Assembly (NCBI GenBank): GCA_943736015.1
Contig: OX031058.1
Coordinates: 16,703,001-16,767,000 of the forward strand
Origin: Tridacna crocea
Lineage: Eukaryota > Mollusca > Bivalvia > Cardiida > Cardiidae
DNA length: 64,000 bases
Reading direction: 5' to 3'
Below the pieces are notes generated by a model. It had not been told where the DNA came from, made no database searches, and worked only from the letters and a program-made list of their open reading frames with translations. This document shows, in pieces, positions 1-9,928 of the stretch. Numbering within the stretch: the stretch's first letter is position 1; the number at the start of each line of letters is the position of its first letter. The position numbers and the translations under genes are program-made.

Positions 1-147
1 AAAACACTGTGGTAACTAGTATTTGCTCTTTTTTCTTCTCTATTTTCTATCCTTTCTAGAACAAATTTTGCATTTTGAATGAGACTTGGTATGTCGTCTG
101 CAAAACCTTTGAATTTGGACAAGTCTAAAATTTTGTCATTTGGTTAA
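1..147 (-). mobile_element. F1 TTAA element, cut by window edge
   Basis: The right half of an S-first copy. A worn core remnant is followed by the L arm (TCTGCAAAACCTTTGAATTT, then GACAAGTCTAAAATTTTGTC) and a terminal TTAA at 144-147. The left end lies outside the window. Confidence 0.75.
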
Positions 148-372
148 CTCTTTACCGCACAATCCCGACTTTTAACGACCATGAGAAAGAAGCTTTCTGA
201 AAGCATTGTGGGAAAAGAAGAAAATGCTGGTAACCAGCATTTTCTTCTTTTCCCACAATGTTTTCTCCCCTTCCCAAAAGAAATTTCAAATTTTCAGTTA
301 CTTTCATTTTTTCGTCTGCAAATGCTTTCAATTTGGACAAGTCTAAAATGTTGTCGTTTGGAAAAGAGTTAC
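144..372 (-). mobile_element. F1 TTAA element, full length
   Basis: Complete S-core-L copy sharing its first TTAA with the preceding copy. The core carries a mirrored change: AAGAAG in the left half and CTTCTT in the right half, where most copies have AAGGAG and CTCCTT. The last TTAA has decayed to TTAC. Confidence 0.9.
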
Positions 373-607
373 CGTATGTCTTTACCAAATGACAAAATTT
401 TAGACTTGTCCCCAATTGAAAGCATTTGCAGATGACAAAATTTAATGTGACTCATAAATTGAAACTTTCCTTCAGAAAAGTAGACAACATTGTGGAAAAA
501 GGAAGAAAATGCTGGTAATCAGCATTTTCTCCTTTTCCTACAATGTTTTTTCATCATGTTTCTTTCTCTAGATCGGTAAAACCAGGGATTATTTGCCAAA
601 GAGTTAA
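369..607 (+). mobile_element. F1 TTAA element, full length
   Basis: L-core-S copy abutting the previous one at TTAC and ending in AAAGAGTTAA. Together with the two copies on its left it forms a run of three. The S arm is diverged (CTAGATCGGTAAAACCAGGG). Confidence 0.85.
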
Positions 608-870
608 AAGGCAATGGATTCTGAATTTGCAATGTAAATAGAATTACAATGGAAAGGAAAGCTGCCTGTAAACAAACAAAAAGCATCATGTCTCTGACAA
701 AAAGCTTTTTGTATAGGACCGAAAAGATGATCTAAAGTAACTCCAAGAGAATTAGTCATGGACTATAAGATTAATTTTGATGAACATGTTCTTTCAGTAA
801 CCATTCTTTTTCTCTCAAAAATGTCCTTTTTCTTTTAAAATTACCTTTTTCTCTCAAAAATCTGTATTGC

Positions 871-1085
871 TTCAGTCTTTAGCAAACCACAAAAACTTAG
901 ACTGGTCCAAATTCATAGCATTTGCAGATGACAAAAAAGAATAAATTTTTGCATTGGGAAGGGTAGAAAACATTGTGGAAAAGGAGAAAATGCTGGTTAC
1001 CAGCATTTTCTCCTTTTCCTACAATGTTTTCAAAAGGCTTCTTGCATAGGGTTGTTAAAGACGGGATTGTGTGGTAAAGGGTTAA
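871..1085 (+). mobile_element. F1 TTAA element
   Basis: L-core-S copy with a worn 5' end (TTCAGTCTTTAGCAAACCAC) and an intact 3' end GGTAAAGGGTTAA. The core keeps the central GGTTACC typical of L-first copies. Confidence 0.85.
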
Positions 1086-1710
1086 TCTATAATGTGCTTT
1101 TGCAGATACAGTAGATTAAGATCAGACTGCTCAAATTATGCAGTCTGATCTTTGATCTACATTATCTGCTCTTCTACGACATTCTGGAAGATAACAACCT
1201 TGACTTTGCACATAATCCAACTAGAAACCATTTGCAAACGATATATCAAATTGTAGCTAAAATGCCAAGATTGTTCTTTGATGACAAAAAACGTTGGAGA
1301 GAGAAGCAGAATGTTTTGAACCAACATCTTCTTTTATTTTTCAAAATGTCTACAGAATCTGTCTATGTCAGAATCCTATAATAATTCAGGACTGTTTGGT
1401 ACAGTGTTGATATTTCACTTCAGACAATATTTACCTTTCATACCCATTTGCATCAAAACAGGCTTTTTGTTACAGTGTAGATCAAAGACGGGCCTGCATA
1501 GAATCTTCAATCTTAAATCCATATTGTCCAATATTTTACTGCTAAAACTGAGCTTCAAATTTGCATTAAGTTCAATGTGTGACCACAATCAATTCTCAAT
1601 CTAATTTTGAAATTCTGAACTCTGAAAATACCCGTTTGAACGGCCCAGATTCCTAATCCACAAACTATTCTTAAGAACATTCTTTGTCATATTCTCAACA
1701 TGTTTTTTTT
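1086..1710. other. No gene seen; contains one hairpin
   Basis: Apart from the hairpin at 1111-1160, I see no coding pattern, splice-flanked exon or recognised repeat here. Open frames are short and lack codon structure. Confidence 0.5.
1111..1160. repeat. GATC-type hairpin repeat
   Basis: Left arm GTAGATTAAGATCAGACTGC at 1111-1130 and right arm at 1140-1160 are near-perfect inverted repeats around a 9-nt loop. The same word (GTAGATCAAGATCAGA and its complement) recurs at 3835, 3946, 6987, 15284, 29323, 37061 and 53241, so this is a dispersed small palindromic family. Confidence 0.7.
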
Positions 1711-1810
1711 CTAAATTAGAAAGCAACACAACTTCTGTTTGGCTAAAATTCATCTGGTTTTGCCAATCAGATTTGGTATAGCAGTTGTGTTACTTTCTAA
1801 ATCTAGAATT
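1711..1810. repeat. Palindromic element, AAGTAACACAACTTCT type
   Basis: Inverted arms CTAAATTAGAAAGCAACACA and the complement of GTGTTACTTTCTAAATCTAG. The inner part GTTTGGC...GCCAATC also pairs. A second copy lies at 4824-4900, so this is a separate small hairpin family without TTAA ends. Confidence 0.65.
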
Positions 1811-2086
1811 AGACAAAGAAGTTTCTTCAAAATGGTTGGCGAATATGAACCAGTGTTTTGTCTCAGCCAGTCCAATGGCTAGCCAGTTACAAGTTTTGAA
1901 TACAAATACCAGTTTTCCTACAAAATTAAACTTTCCATTTCATGTATTTAGCCGTTCAAAGGTTAAATCTGAAAGCATCAGCTTTGTTTTACATCCATAA
2001 TGGAGGTAACAAAGTGACTCAATGAATTAACTACCAATAGGGCAAGATATGGTTTATAATCTGGCACTAAGACCACCAGTAATCCT

Positions 2087-2309
2087 TTGACCCTTTACGA
2101 AATGACAAAATTTTAAAGCGGTGCAAATGGAAAGCATTTGCAGACGACAAATCAAATGTGGCTGAAATTTATCTTCAATTATAGGGTAGAAAACAAGTGA
2201 AGAAAGGAGAAAATGCTAGTCACCAGCATTTTCTCCTTTACCAACAATGTTTTTAAAAGGCTTTTACATCAGGGTCATTACAACTAGGGATTCCGTGTCA
2301 AACTGTTAA
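2087..2309 (+). mobile_element. F1 TTAA element
   Basis: L-core-S copy, worn at the start (TTGACCCTTTACG) and ending in AACTGTTAA. Core half-sites are unequal (CAAGTGAAGAAAGGAG against CTCCTTTACCAACAATG), indicating an old copy. Confidence 0.8.
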
Positions 2310-2513
2310 CTTTATACCAAACAACAAAATCTCAGACTTGGGAAGCATTTGTAGATGACAAATATTACTCAAATGATGAGATTTGTCTGTAATATGGTCG
2401 AAACAGTTAGGGAACAGGAAAAATAGGCTGTTTATTTGCATTTTCTCCTTTCTGAATGATATTTTCAAAAGCCAAAGTCTTAAAGGTTGTTACAAGTTCA
2501 GATTGAATGGTAT
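2306..2513 (+). mobile_element. F1 TTAA element, degraded
   Basis: Begins at the TTAA shared with the preceding copy and has a recognisable L arm (TTTGTAGATGACAAATATTA). The core is badly eroded and the 3' terminus is lost. Confidence 0.65.
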
Positions 2514-2519
2514 GGAATT

Positions 2520-2748
2520 TTATCCCTTTCCCAAACAAGCCCTTGTTTCTATGTGTCTGCAGTACAAGTCTTTTGAAAACACTGTGGGGAAAGGAGAAAG
2601 TTGCTCGTAACAATCAATTTCTCCTTTTCCCACAGTGTTTTCTGCCTGTTCGGATAATTTTCTGCCATTGTCGTGAAAGATAAAATTGCTGTCTGCCAAC
2701 TCTTTCAGTTTGGAAGAGTCTAAAATTTGTCGTTCGGGTAAGGGTTAA
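2520..2748 (-). mobile_element. F3 TTAA element
   Basis: S arm of the F3 type (CCCTTTCCCAAACAAGCCCT, GTGTCTGCAGTACAAGTC), core CACTGTGGGG...CCCACAGTG with an inner TTGCTCG instead of ATGCTGG, and right end TAAGGGTTAA. Related copies are at 27116 and 40140. Confidence 0.85.
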
Positions 2749-3298
2749 AATACCATAAAAATTCATTGTGGAGAAAAGAGAATACCAGTATACTATTTAC
2801 CATCTCAATTTTTACTTGGCATTCGAAGATTTAGAAATAAAAGCTTTTCCCTCTGACTCCATATACAAGGATGTTTGTCATACAGAAGTTGTCATTGTTC
2901 CTCCACAATCCCGCCAATTATGTTCATTTTGAACAAGTATCAAAGCCATTAGCTATCACGCAACTGCCAATCAACATGCAATCTACAATGCTTGTCAATC
3001 ATCTCTTAATAACCCTTATTTCAACCAATCCAATTATAGTTCTCTATGAAACGACATATGAAATGTAAATGGACATAACATGATAGATGAAGTGGGAGGC
3101 ATTTCTCATAGTTCTTAACACTTTGCTAGAAGATTCCTTGGTAAATGATGGTGGAAAGGTGGTGCAGTTAGAAAACACATGAACATCAATCTCTGGTCGA
3201 GGGTTCCATTCCCATCTTGCCATGAACTTTCAGACATTTTAAAATACAGGTGCACAATGGTACAGAAGCAAGAGGTAACCTTTGGGTGTATCAGTGCT
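2749..3298. other. No gene seen; possible tRNA-like SINE scrap
   Basis: Mostly featureless. A possible RNA polymerase III promoter pair lies at about 3160-3230 (TGGTGCAGTTAG, then CGAGGGTTCCATTCCC), which could be the head of an old tRNA-derived SINE. The body is not recognisable. Confidence 0.3.
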
Positions 3299-3527
3299 TT
3301 AACCCATTACCAAACAACAATATTTTAGACTGGTCCAAATTGAAAGCATTTGCAGATGACAAAATAAAAGTTACTGAAAATTTGAAGTTTGTTTTGTGAA
3401 GGGTAGAAAACATTGTGGGAAAAGAAGAAAATGCTGGTTACCAGAATTTTCTCCTTTTCCCACAATGTTTTCTAAAGGCTTCTTTCTCAGGGACGTCAAA
3501 AGTAGTGATTGTATGGTAATGAGTTAA
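3299..3527 (+). mobile_element. F1 TTAA element, full length
   Basis: Well-preserved L-core-S copy with TTAACCCATTACC and GGTAATGAGTTAA ends. The L arm includes GTTTTGTGAAGGGTAGAAAA, marking the young subfamily also seen at 15808, 38126 and 49915. Confidence 0.93.
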
Positions 3528-4387
3528 ACTCAGGCTTGTAAAAGAACCATGGGGTTCTTGTTGATGAAAGAATGGGGTCCGTACAAAAATCTCCATGTAT
3601 CTGATTCTTTCAATCTAGCTTCTTTCTCCCTAATATTCCATTCCAAATATGCCTATAGCAGAGAGAGACCTGAATCCTCAAAGACCTAAATTCTCAAAAT
3701 TCATCATCATGATGCCAACTACAGGAAATGTGCTGTCAGTGGGCAAGGCTCTTGAAATTTCGTGGCTGTTCACCGAAAAGACATGTCTAAAAATTTTGGA
3801 CAGTGAAGATCAATAATCAAAGAGCACTTTCTGTGCAGTCTGATCTTAATCTACACTTTCCTCAAAAACACACTTTGTTGCTTTATCGCCTTGCATCACT
3901 TAATTTAACAGTTCAGGTCACAATCAGACATGAATGCTGAGCATGCAGTCTGATCTTAGATCTGTTACTGTTTAGTACATTGATAACATCAGTTCAAAAT
4001 CTGTTTCAGAAAGATACCTAGAATTGTTTACTATTTTTTCAAGAACTCTCTATCATAAAAACCTCAAAAACAAACCTCTGTAATGTCAGTTCTTTTCCCT
4101 AGTGGAGCGTTTTATTGCACATCGAAATTCTCATATTTTCATGTAACAACATCATAATGTTGCATGTTCGTCAAAATACGGCCACTTTATGCAAATCAGA
4201 TTATCATGTGAAGAGATGCAGAGAGGCTGACGTGGATTGCTATTGACAGAGATGGGTCTTTCTGTATATTTGCCGTGTGAAGAATAACAATTGATAGAGG
4301 AATGGTTCATCTCTAAATCAATGAAAATTAAGTAAAAATCTTCCCCACACTTGTTACAGGAGATCTAAAAGCAACAGAAATACCATT
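3528..4387. other. No gene seen; two GATC half-hairpins
   Basis: Contains TGCAGTCTGATCTTAATCTA at about 3836 and TGCAGTCTGATCTTAGATCT at about 3945, which are single arms of the hairpin family at 1111. Nothing else is supported. Confidence 0.45.
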
Positions 4388-4620
4388 CCTTTACTTGTTA
4401 CCCAATGACAAAATGTAGACTCATCCAAAGTCAAAGTATTTGCATTTAAATGACAATATTTGTGTTGCTACACTGACAATTCTTGTCTTTGATAGAGTAT
4501 TAAACATTGTGGGAAAAGGAGAAAATGCTGTCTACCAGCATTTTCTTCTTTTCCCACAATGTATTAAAAACCTTCTCTTTAAGGATTGTTAAAATTCAGG
4601 ATTGTGTGATACCAGGTTAA
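4388..4620 (+). mobile_element. F1 TTAA element
   Basis: L-core-S copy with a worn L arm and a good core. The centre reads CTGTCTACCAG, so the central bases have diverged while both flanks still pair. Confidence 0.8.
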
Positions 4621-4800
4621 TTCTTTACCTAACATTGTAATTACGAACTCAAAAGAAAATCCAAAGGTTTTGCATCAAACAAATCAAATCTTGCTCAATT
4701 TGTGGGATTTATATGTAAGAGACTGGAAAACACTGTGGCATAATGAGAAAATGCTTCTTACAAGGGTCCTTTTTCACCAATCATTCTCAAAAACATTCAA
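4617..4800 (+). mobile_element. F1 TTAA element, degraded
   Basis: Starts at the shared TTAA (TTAATTCTTTACCTAAC). The L arm and the left half of the core (AAAACACTGTGGCATAATGA) can be followed, but the right half is scrambled. Confidence 0.5.
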
Positions 4801-4823
4801 AGTCTAATTCTTGAAGATTTTCT

Positions 4824-4900
4824 GAATTTGAAAGTAACAACTTCTAATTGGCTTAATCAAACAGTTTAGCCAATCAGAAGATGTGTTACCTTTCACATTT
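4824..4900. repeat. Palindromic element, AAGTAACACAACTTCT type
   Basis: Arms GAAAGTAACAACTTCTAATT and the complement of CAGAAGATGTGTTACCTTTC enclose TTGGCTTAATC...TTTAGCCAATC. This is the second copy of the family at 1711. Confidence 0.6.
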
Positions 4901-5117
4901 AGAGAACTACAGAGAATTAAACTAAGGTTTTTTTTCTGAGAACCACTGGTGAATGCTAATCCAGATTTTTTTTGAAAAGCTGCTCTTTGCAGGGTTGTTA
5001 CACTGTAAGACTGCACATGACGATTTATTTAGACATTTATAGCAAGTTAAAAACAAAAGATTTAGTAACCGTTTTCATTTTCAATGATGAGGCATTAAAA
5101 ATGTCAAAAAGGATATA

Positions 5118-5351
5118 TTCAACTCTCTACTAAACCACAAAATTTTACACTAGACCAAATCAAAAGCACCTGCAAATGACAAATTCATTGTTGAAAATAT
5201 GATGTCATTTGCTTTTGAAGTGGTAGAAAAACATTGTAGGAAAAGGAGAAAATGCTGGCAACCAGCATTTTCTCCTTTTCACACAATGTTTTCGAACAGT
5301 TTTTTTTTGTCCACATTGTCATAAAAATCGAGATTTTGTGGTAAAGGGTAA
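5118..5351 (+). mobile_element. F1 TTAA element
   Basis: L-core-S copy with TTCAACTCTCTAC as its start and GGTAAAGGGTAAA as its end. The core is intact around GGCAACC. Both terminal TTAAs have mutated. Confidence 0.8.
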
Positions 5352-5407
5352 AGGGGATATAAAATCTCAAATAATCTAGCAAGAAAAAAATCAGCTGCAG
5401 CGTCTGG

Positions 5408-5640
5408 TATGCCTCTTCACCAAACTACACAATTTTAGATCAGCTCAAACTTAAAGAGTTTGTAGACGAAAAACTAAATGCGTCTCATACTCTAAGAATT
5501 CCGTCATTGAAACTGTAGAAAATATTGTTGGAAAAGTAGAAAGTGATGTTTACCAGCAATTTATCTTTTTTTTTTTTCACAATGTTTTCAAAAGCCTCCT
5601 TATCTTGAGAGTCAATTAGCTTGAGATTATGTTTAGGATA
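5408..5640 (+). mobile_element. F1 TTAA element, old
   Basis: L arm and core can be followed (TGTAGACGAAAAACTAAATG, then AAAATATTGTTGGAAAAGTA). The right half of the core holds a 15-T run. Both ends are decayed. Confidence 0.65.
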
Positions 5641-6734
5641 TCAACAGAGTATGAGGTCTTTCCGTATAAGAAAGACCTTGGCACAAGCTTTACGTACCAC
5701 CGAGGTGTTTTGTGAAGCTCTTGCCATGTTGTTCTTATATGGAAAGATCGATGTACGATGTACAATATCTGACTTACATATTGGCCACCATCAGTATTGA
5801 ACAGGCAAGTTAACAATCATGTTGAGAAGTATGGACCTATTCGAAGAAAAAAGAAGCATCTAACATGGTTTATGGTCTTATAACTTTGAGGTATTTTTTC
5901 TTATTTATTTATCAGGTTTTTTTCTTAATTGAAGACTGATGAATCATGACTTGAAAATGAACCTCATGAGCATCGACCTCTGGATTTGTTGGTTACTAGC
6001 AATTTTGTGGTATTTGTTGAAGACAATACCACTATGAGTTCAATATTGAATTTTGAAGATCAGGTATCGTATGTTGCAGCAAACAAGTTTTTCAGTAACA
6101 CTCAGATATTTAATTGGAAAATGGCATGTTAAAATACACTGGATGAGGCAATCTATCATGGAAATACTAATTTTTAATTGAAATTAGCTTCACTCGCTAA
6201 TAAACTTCTATTGGCGCGATGATATAAAATTTGTCTTCCGATCGCTTGGTCCTGGGCTTTTTCGTTCCAAAACCAGTTTGTCCCATGGCTTGTTCATCCC
6301 ATAATTGAGCGCTACTCCATTTGATAGGGCATAAATATTCATAGATCCAAATAATTAATTGTAATATTGGGAATTAAATGATAACGACCATAAATATTTC
6401 AAAATCATAGTTTTCAGGTAAAAACTTAATTCTGTTCAATATATTCACATGATTACTCTCTCTATCCATCATGCATCCTACTATCAAGGGACATTACTAC
6501 GGACTCCTCCTAATGATCAAAGGGAGACCACCAATACACAAATAATCCAAACTTGGTCATGAGCATTGTCCCTTTAACCAAAAAGGTATTCATTTGCTTA
6601 GAAGGTTGACTTTCAAGCCAATATTTGAATAACATTTCCCTTTTCCTTCAATATTATTAATTCCACACAATGGCTTCCTTGACAAATACCACATCAGTGT
6701 TCTCAATGCTTTGATTCCTTTTTTACACTTTGTC
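5641..6734. other. No gene seen
   Basis: Contains a short perfect hairpin (GGTCTTTC/GAAAGACC at about 5663-5685) and a weak triple word GTTCCA / GTTTGTCCCA / GTTCATCCCA at about 6262-6301. No coding signal was found. Confidence 0.45.
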
Positions 6735-6930
6735 TTCAGAAGCCTTCTTTCTTCTTCAGGGTCTTTAAATGACTGTATGGTGTTTAATGCCATTTTCAAC
6801 ACTATTCTAGTCATTGCGGTGGCCAGTGCACCTATGCATGCTTTCCTGGAGTCTCTTTTACCAGTACTCGGCACAATTTTCTTTCCAAGCCACTGGACCC
6901 TCAGAGCCGTTAAAAAGTAAATTGTCATAA
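6735..6930 (-). mobile_element. SINE-B fragment (about 6770-6888) in an F1 remnant
   Basis: The complement of a SINE-B body: GTATGGTGTTTAATGCCATT is the 3' end and CAAGCCACTGGAC is mid-body. The tRNA-like head is missing. The left flank AGAAGCCTTCTTTCTTCTTC and right flank GCCGTTAAAAAG resemble an F1 S arm, so the host was probably an F1 copy. Confidence 0.65.
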
Positions 6931-6986
6931 TAAAGAAAATTAAGGCTCTTTTGGCTATTTATTTTATCGAAGTATATAAAAGCATT

Positions 6987-7030
6987 GATCCAAGATCAGA
7001 CAACATATTATGTATCATCTGATCTTGATC
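6987..7030. repeat. GATC-type hairpin repeat
   Basis: GATCCAAGATCAGA and TCTGATCTTGATC face each other across a 14-bp spacer. This is an independent copy of the family at 1111 with different flanks. Confidence 0.65.
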
Positions 7031-7074
7031 TTCACTGTTTGCTAGCTGTTGGTTAGCACACTATAGGACATGCC

Positions 7075-7302
7075 TTAACTCTTTACCTAACAACAAAATT
7101 TTAGACTTGTCTAAACTGAAAGCATTTTGAGACAACAAAATAAGCATGACTCAAAAATTGAAACTTGATTTTACAAGAGAAGAAAACATCGTGGGAAAAG
7201 GAGAAAATGCTAGTTACCAGCATTTTCTCCTTTTCCCATAATGTTTTCAGAAGGCTTCTTCCTCTGGATCATCAAAACAGGGATTGTTTGGTAAAGGGTT
7301 AA
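7075..7302 (+). mobile_element. F1 TTAA element, full length
   Basis: L-core-S copy of 228 bp with both TTAAs intact. The core differs between halves only near its edges (CATCGTGGG against CCCATAATG). Confidence 0.93.
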
Positions 7303-7549
7303 ATTCCTGAATCTATAAGCAAAAGAGTTCCCTTTTGGAATGACAGGGCTCATTGCATCTGTGCTTCATTTTATATTCGAGAAAAAGGATGATTAAGTGT
7401 ATGTAAAATGAATCAAAATGTTACATAATGAGTGCATGATTACAATGAATAAATCTACACCATGTGTGTACATAGAGCTCCAGGTAAGAGGGCGTGATTT
7501 TGAGTTCCAAACTGAAAATACTAATTACATGTATTCTCAACTAAACTCA

Positions 7550-7610
7550 ATGTTGTGGGTACTCATTAGAATCGTCTCGTCGAGATGATTCTAATGAGTA
7601 CCCACAACAT
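7550..7610. repeat. 61-bp near-perfect palindrome
   Basis: Arms 7550-7579 and 7581-7610 are 30 nt each around a single central T at 7580, with one G/T-type mismatch. The arm starts ATGTTGTGGGTACTCATTAG. It is unrelated in sequence to the F1-F3 cores, and I see no second copy in the window. Confidence 0.85.
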
Positions 7611-7734
7611 AGGGTTTGGAAGAGAGAAATAACTCTTATCTAAAGCTCTGGTGTACAGAAATCAACCCATAACCCAGCTAGACCACAGGTTCACCTTCTA
7701 ACACACCAAGCCTATATAAATGCTACGAAGGAAC

Positions 7735-7800
7735 GCTCATGAAAAGATTGTTGGAAAAGGAGAAATTGCTTGTAAGGAGCCATCTCTCCTTCTTTCTACA
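7735..7800. repeat. Scrap of an F-type core
   Basis: AAAAGATTGTTGGAAAAGGA, then GAAATTGCTTG and CATCTCTCCTTCTTTC, resembles an eroded F3 core with no recognisable arms. Confidence 0.4.
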
Positions 7801-7904
7801 GGTCGAAAGACAATTCCACCTTTAGATCCAGTTGATTCTTAGATTGGTTTACTCAGACTAATCGACTGGTATACACATGCTCTCCCAGAAATTTTTTATT
7901 AGGC

Positions 7905-8070
7905 AAACTATTTTTTCTGAGCCACAGGCTGCTTTTTCACATATTCTTCATCAAAACGTTCATCAATGGTGAAAGACAAATGAATCCTGTCACTATGATT
8001 ATCATCAATCCTGGGAAAGAAATCGGCCGAGCCGGGAATCAAACCTGGGATCCTCTTATTCTCAGGTCCT
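7905..8070 (-). mobile_element. SINE-B fragment
   Basis: Complement of SINE-B: CACAGGCTGCTTTTTCACAT, then GATTATCATCAATCCTGGGA and a B-box region (CCGGGAATCAAACCTGGGAT). The 3' third is missing, and the A-box end is replaced by the inverted-repeat element that follows. Confidence 0.7.
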
Positions 8071-8192
8071 GGGTCCCGTTTCACCAAGGCAGTAACGAAC
8101 AAAACTTGCGCAAGTTTTACATAACTATCGTATAGTGGCCACTAATGGCAAAATTTTGTTCGAAACTGTAACCTTGGTGAAACAGGACCCTG
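8070..8192. mobile_element. Short inverted-repeat element, GTTTCACCAAGG type
   Basis: Left GGGTCCCGTTTCACCAAGGC and the complement of right CCTTGGTGAAACAGGACCC form terminal inverted repeats. Inner parts (GAACAAAACTTGCG, CAAAATTTTGTTCG) also pair. This is a MITE-like element of about 123 bp at the head of the SINE-B fragment. The transposase class is not determinable. Confidence 0.7.
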
Positions 8193-8377
8193 AAGTTGAT
8201 TGTTGGACTAAATGGGTTTGATAGATCCATAATCATGTGGTAACGTGCATGGTAGAATGCATCAGAGAGATACCATTAAACTCTCTTTTGCCAGAGGATG
8301 ATTTTTTGTCTGAATGTTTGCATTAATTTAGTATTACTCAGCACTCTACTCCTGGTGATCTTCTCCCTACCTGTCTT

Positions 8378-8605
8378 TTAACTCATTACCACACAATCCC
8401 GACTTTTAATGACCCTGAGAAAGAAGCCTGTGAAAACATTGTGGGAAAAGGAGAAAATACTGGTAACCAGCATTTTCTCCTTTTCCTACAATGTTTTCTA
8501 CCCCTTCAATATCAAATTTCAATTTTAGAATCACATTTATTTTGTTGTCTGCAAATGCTTTCAATTAGGACTGGTCCAAAATTTTGTCATTTGGTAAAGA
8601 GTTAA
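8378..8605 (-). mobile_element. F1 TTAA element, full length
   Basis: S-core-L copy, exactly 228 bp from TTAA to TTAA. Its core centre is GGTAACC, as expected for S-first orientation. Confidence 0.94.
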
Positions 8606-8686
8606 CTCATTATCAAAGTTTTAAAGGCTTCTTTTTCAGGGTTGACAAAAGTAGTAGGGATAGGGTGGTAATTATATATGGCTTAA
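8602..8686 (+). mobile_element. F1 remnant lacking most of L arm and core
   Basis: TTAACTCATTATC is joined straight to the S arm (TTTTAAAGGCTTCTTTTTCA, then GTTGACAAAAGTAG). This is an internal deletion between the L-end terminus and the far side of the core. Confidence 0.7.
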
Positions 8687-8824
8687 CTCATTACCAAACA
8701 ACAATATTTTAGGCTTGTCCAAACCGAAAGCATTTGCAGACGACAAAATGAAAGTGACTGAAAATTTGAAGTTTGTTTTGTGAAACGTAGAAAACATTGT
8801 GCGAAAAGGAGAAAATGCTCTTTA
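8683..8824 (+). mobile_element. F1 left half only
   Basis: TTAA, the L arm and the left core half are intact up to GGAGAAAATGCT. The sequence then jumps to the 5' region of another copy at CTCTTTAC, a stretch similar to the core's GCTGGTTAC, which suggests deletion at microhomology. Confidence 0.8.
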
Positions 8825-9303
8825 CTGCATCAGAAAAATGTTGATTTGTCCAAAGTGAAAGTATTTGTAGACAATAATTCAAATGTGACTAAACTGAGGA
8901 AATGTACACTAATAGAGTAGAAAACATTGCAGGAAAATGAGAATATACAGAGTACCACAATGTTTTGAAATGGCCTTCTGATAATGGTCATCAAAATCAG
9001 ATTTGGTTGGTTGGTTGTATTTGGGTTTAACGCCACTTAAACAGCTATGGTCATATCATGGTGGTCAGTGATGCACATGTGTTTCCTGGCTTTCTCATAC
9101 TAGTACTAACACTACTTTCTTTCATAGGCCACAGACTACTTTTCTCACTTGCTTCAGCAGCGGTGAGAGGCGAAAATATGCCGGAAAGAAAGTTTGGCTC
9201 AAGCGGGTACCAAACTCACAACCACCAGGTTATGAGTCTGACACGCTCACCACTGAGCCACCAGGGCGGGCATCAAAATCAGAGCTGTGTGGTAAAGGGT
9301 TAA
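8818..9303 (+). mobile_element. F1 element split by SINE-A
   Basis: L arm and an eroded core (AAAACATTGCAGGAAAATGA) run to GGTCATCAAAATCAG. SINE-A follows, and then the S arm resumes at ATCAAAATCAGAGCTGTGTG and ends in GGTAAAGGGTTAA. The host therefore predates the SINE. Confidence 0.85.
9002..9271 (-). mobile_element. SINE-A, full length, with 12-bp target duplication
   Basis: Flanked by ATCAAAATCAGA at 8990-9001 and 9272-9283. On the minus strand it begins with a tRNA-like head (GGTGGCTCAGTGGTGAGCGT, then a degenerate B box), continues through GAAAGTAGTGTTAGTACTAG and ends with AAGTGGCGTTAAAC and an (ACCA)n tail. A tRNA-derived SINE moved by LINE machinery is the family-level reading. The open frame across it is not a gene. 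Confidence 0.9.
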
Positions 9304-9497
9304 AGAAACTAAAATTTGAAATTTCAAATGTTCAGCATTTTGTAATTATACCTCATCTTTACCTATCAAGTTAGAACTATAGCATAGGTATAATAATCTC
9401 CAAACAGCCAATCAAATGTGTTTTAGAGTGACCTAGTTTTATCCCAGGCTCTAATATAGAAATGAGATTCATTAACACTGGATTTAAGTTTATGTTC

Positions 9498-9640
9498 ATC
9501 AACCCTTTCACCCCAGGATAAAATTTTAGACTAATCCAAATTAAAATCGTTTTCTGACAACACACTATCCAGTTTGTCTTTGACAGGCTAAAAAACCTCA
9601 CGAGGAAAAAGGGGAAATGCGAACAACCTCAGCAAAATTC
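9498..9640 (+). mobile_element. F1 fragment, L side
   Basis: TCAACCCTTTCACCCCAGGA, then ATTTTAGACTAATCCAAATT, shows the L arm. The core is unrecognisable after AGGAAAAAGGGGAAATG. Confidence 0.5.
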
Positions 9641-9649
9641 CCTAGATTC

Positions 9650-9860
9650 ATGGTCAAAGTATTTGGTCAATGTTTCTGACATGGGTGGGCCAATTCATAC
9701 AGTAATTTTCATTATGATCCATCTTGATTTCAGCAAAAATTTCTTGTATTCATCACCAAAGAACTTGAATTTGGTCAAATTTTCCAACATGGGTGGGCTA
9801 CATTTATATGTTTTGGCATTATGAAACTTACAGCCGTCTTGAAAAGCCAGCCTAAAATTT
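9650..9860. repeat. Imperfect tandem duplication, about 105 bp unit
   Basis: Two diverged units share the order TTTGGTCAA..ACATGGGTGGGC..CATTATGA..TCTTGA..AAAATTTC. They start near 9650 and 9753. The sequence is not related to F1. It could be an old local duplication or part of an unrecognised element. Confidence 0.55.
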
Positions 9861-9928
9861 CCCTTTTCCTATGATATATGGGATTAGCCTAGGACCCAAA
9901 AAACCTTCTGACAGAGTGTGTCCACAGT

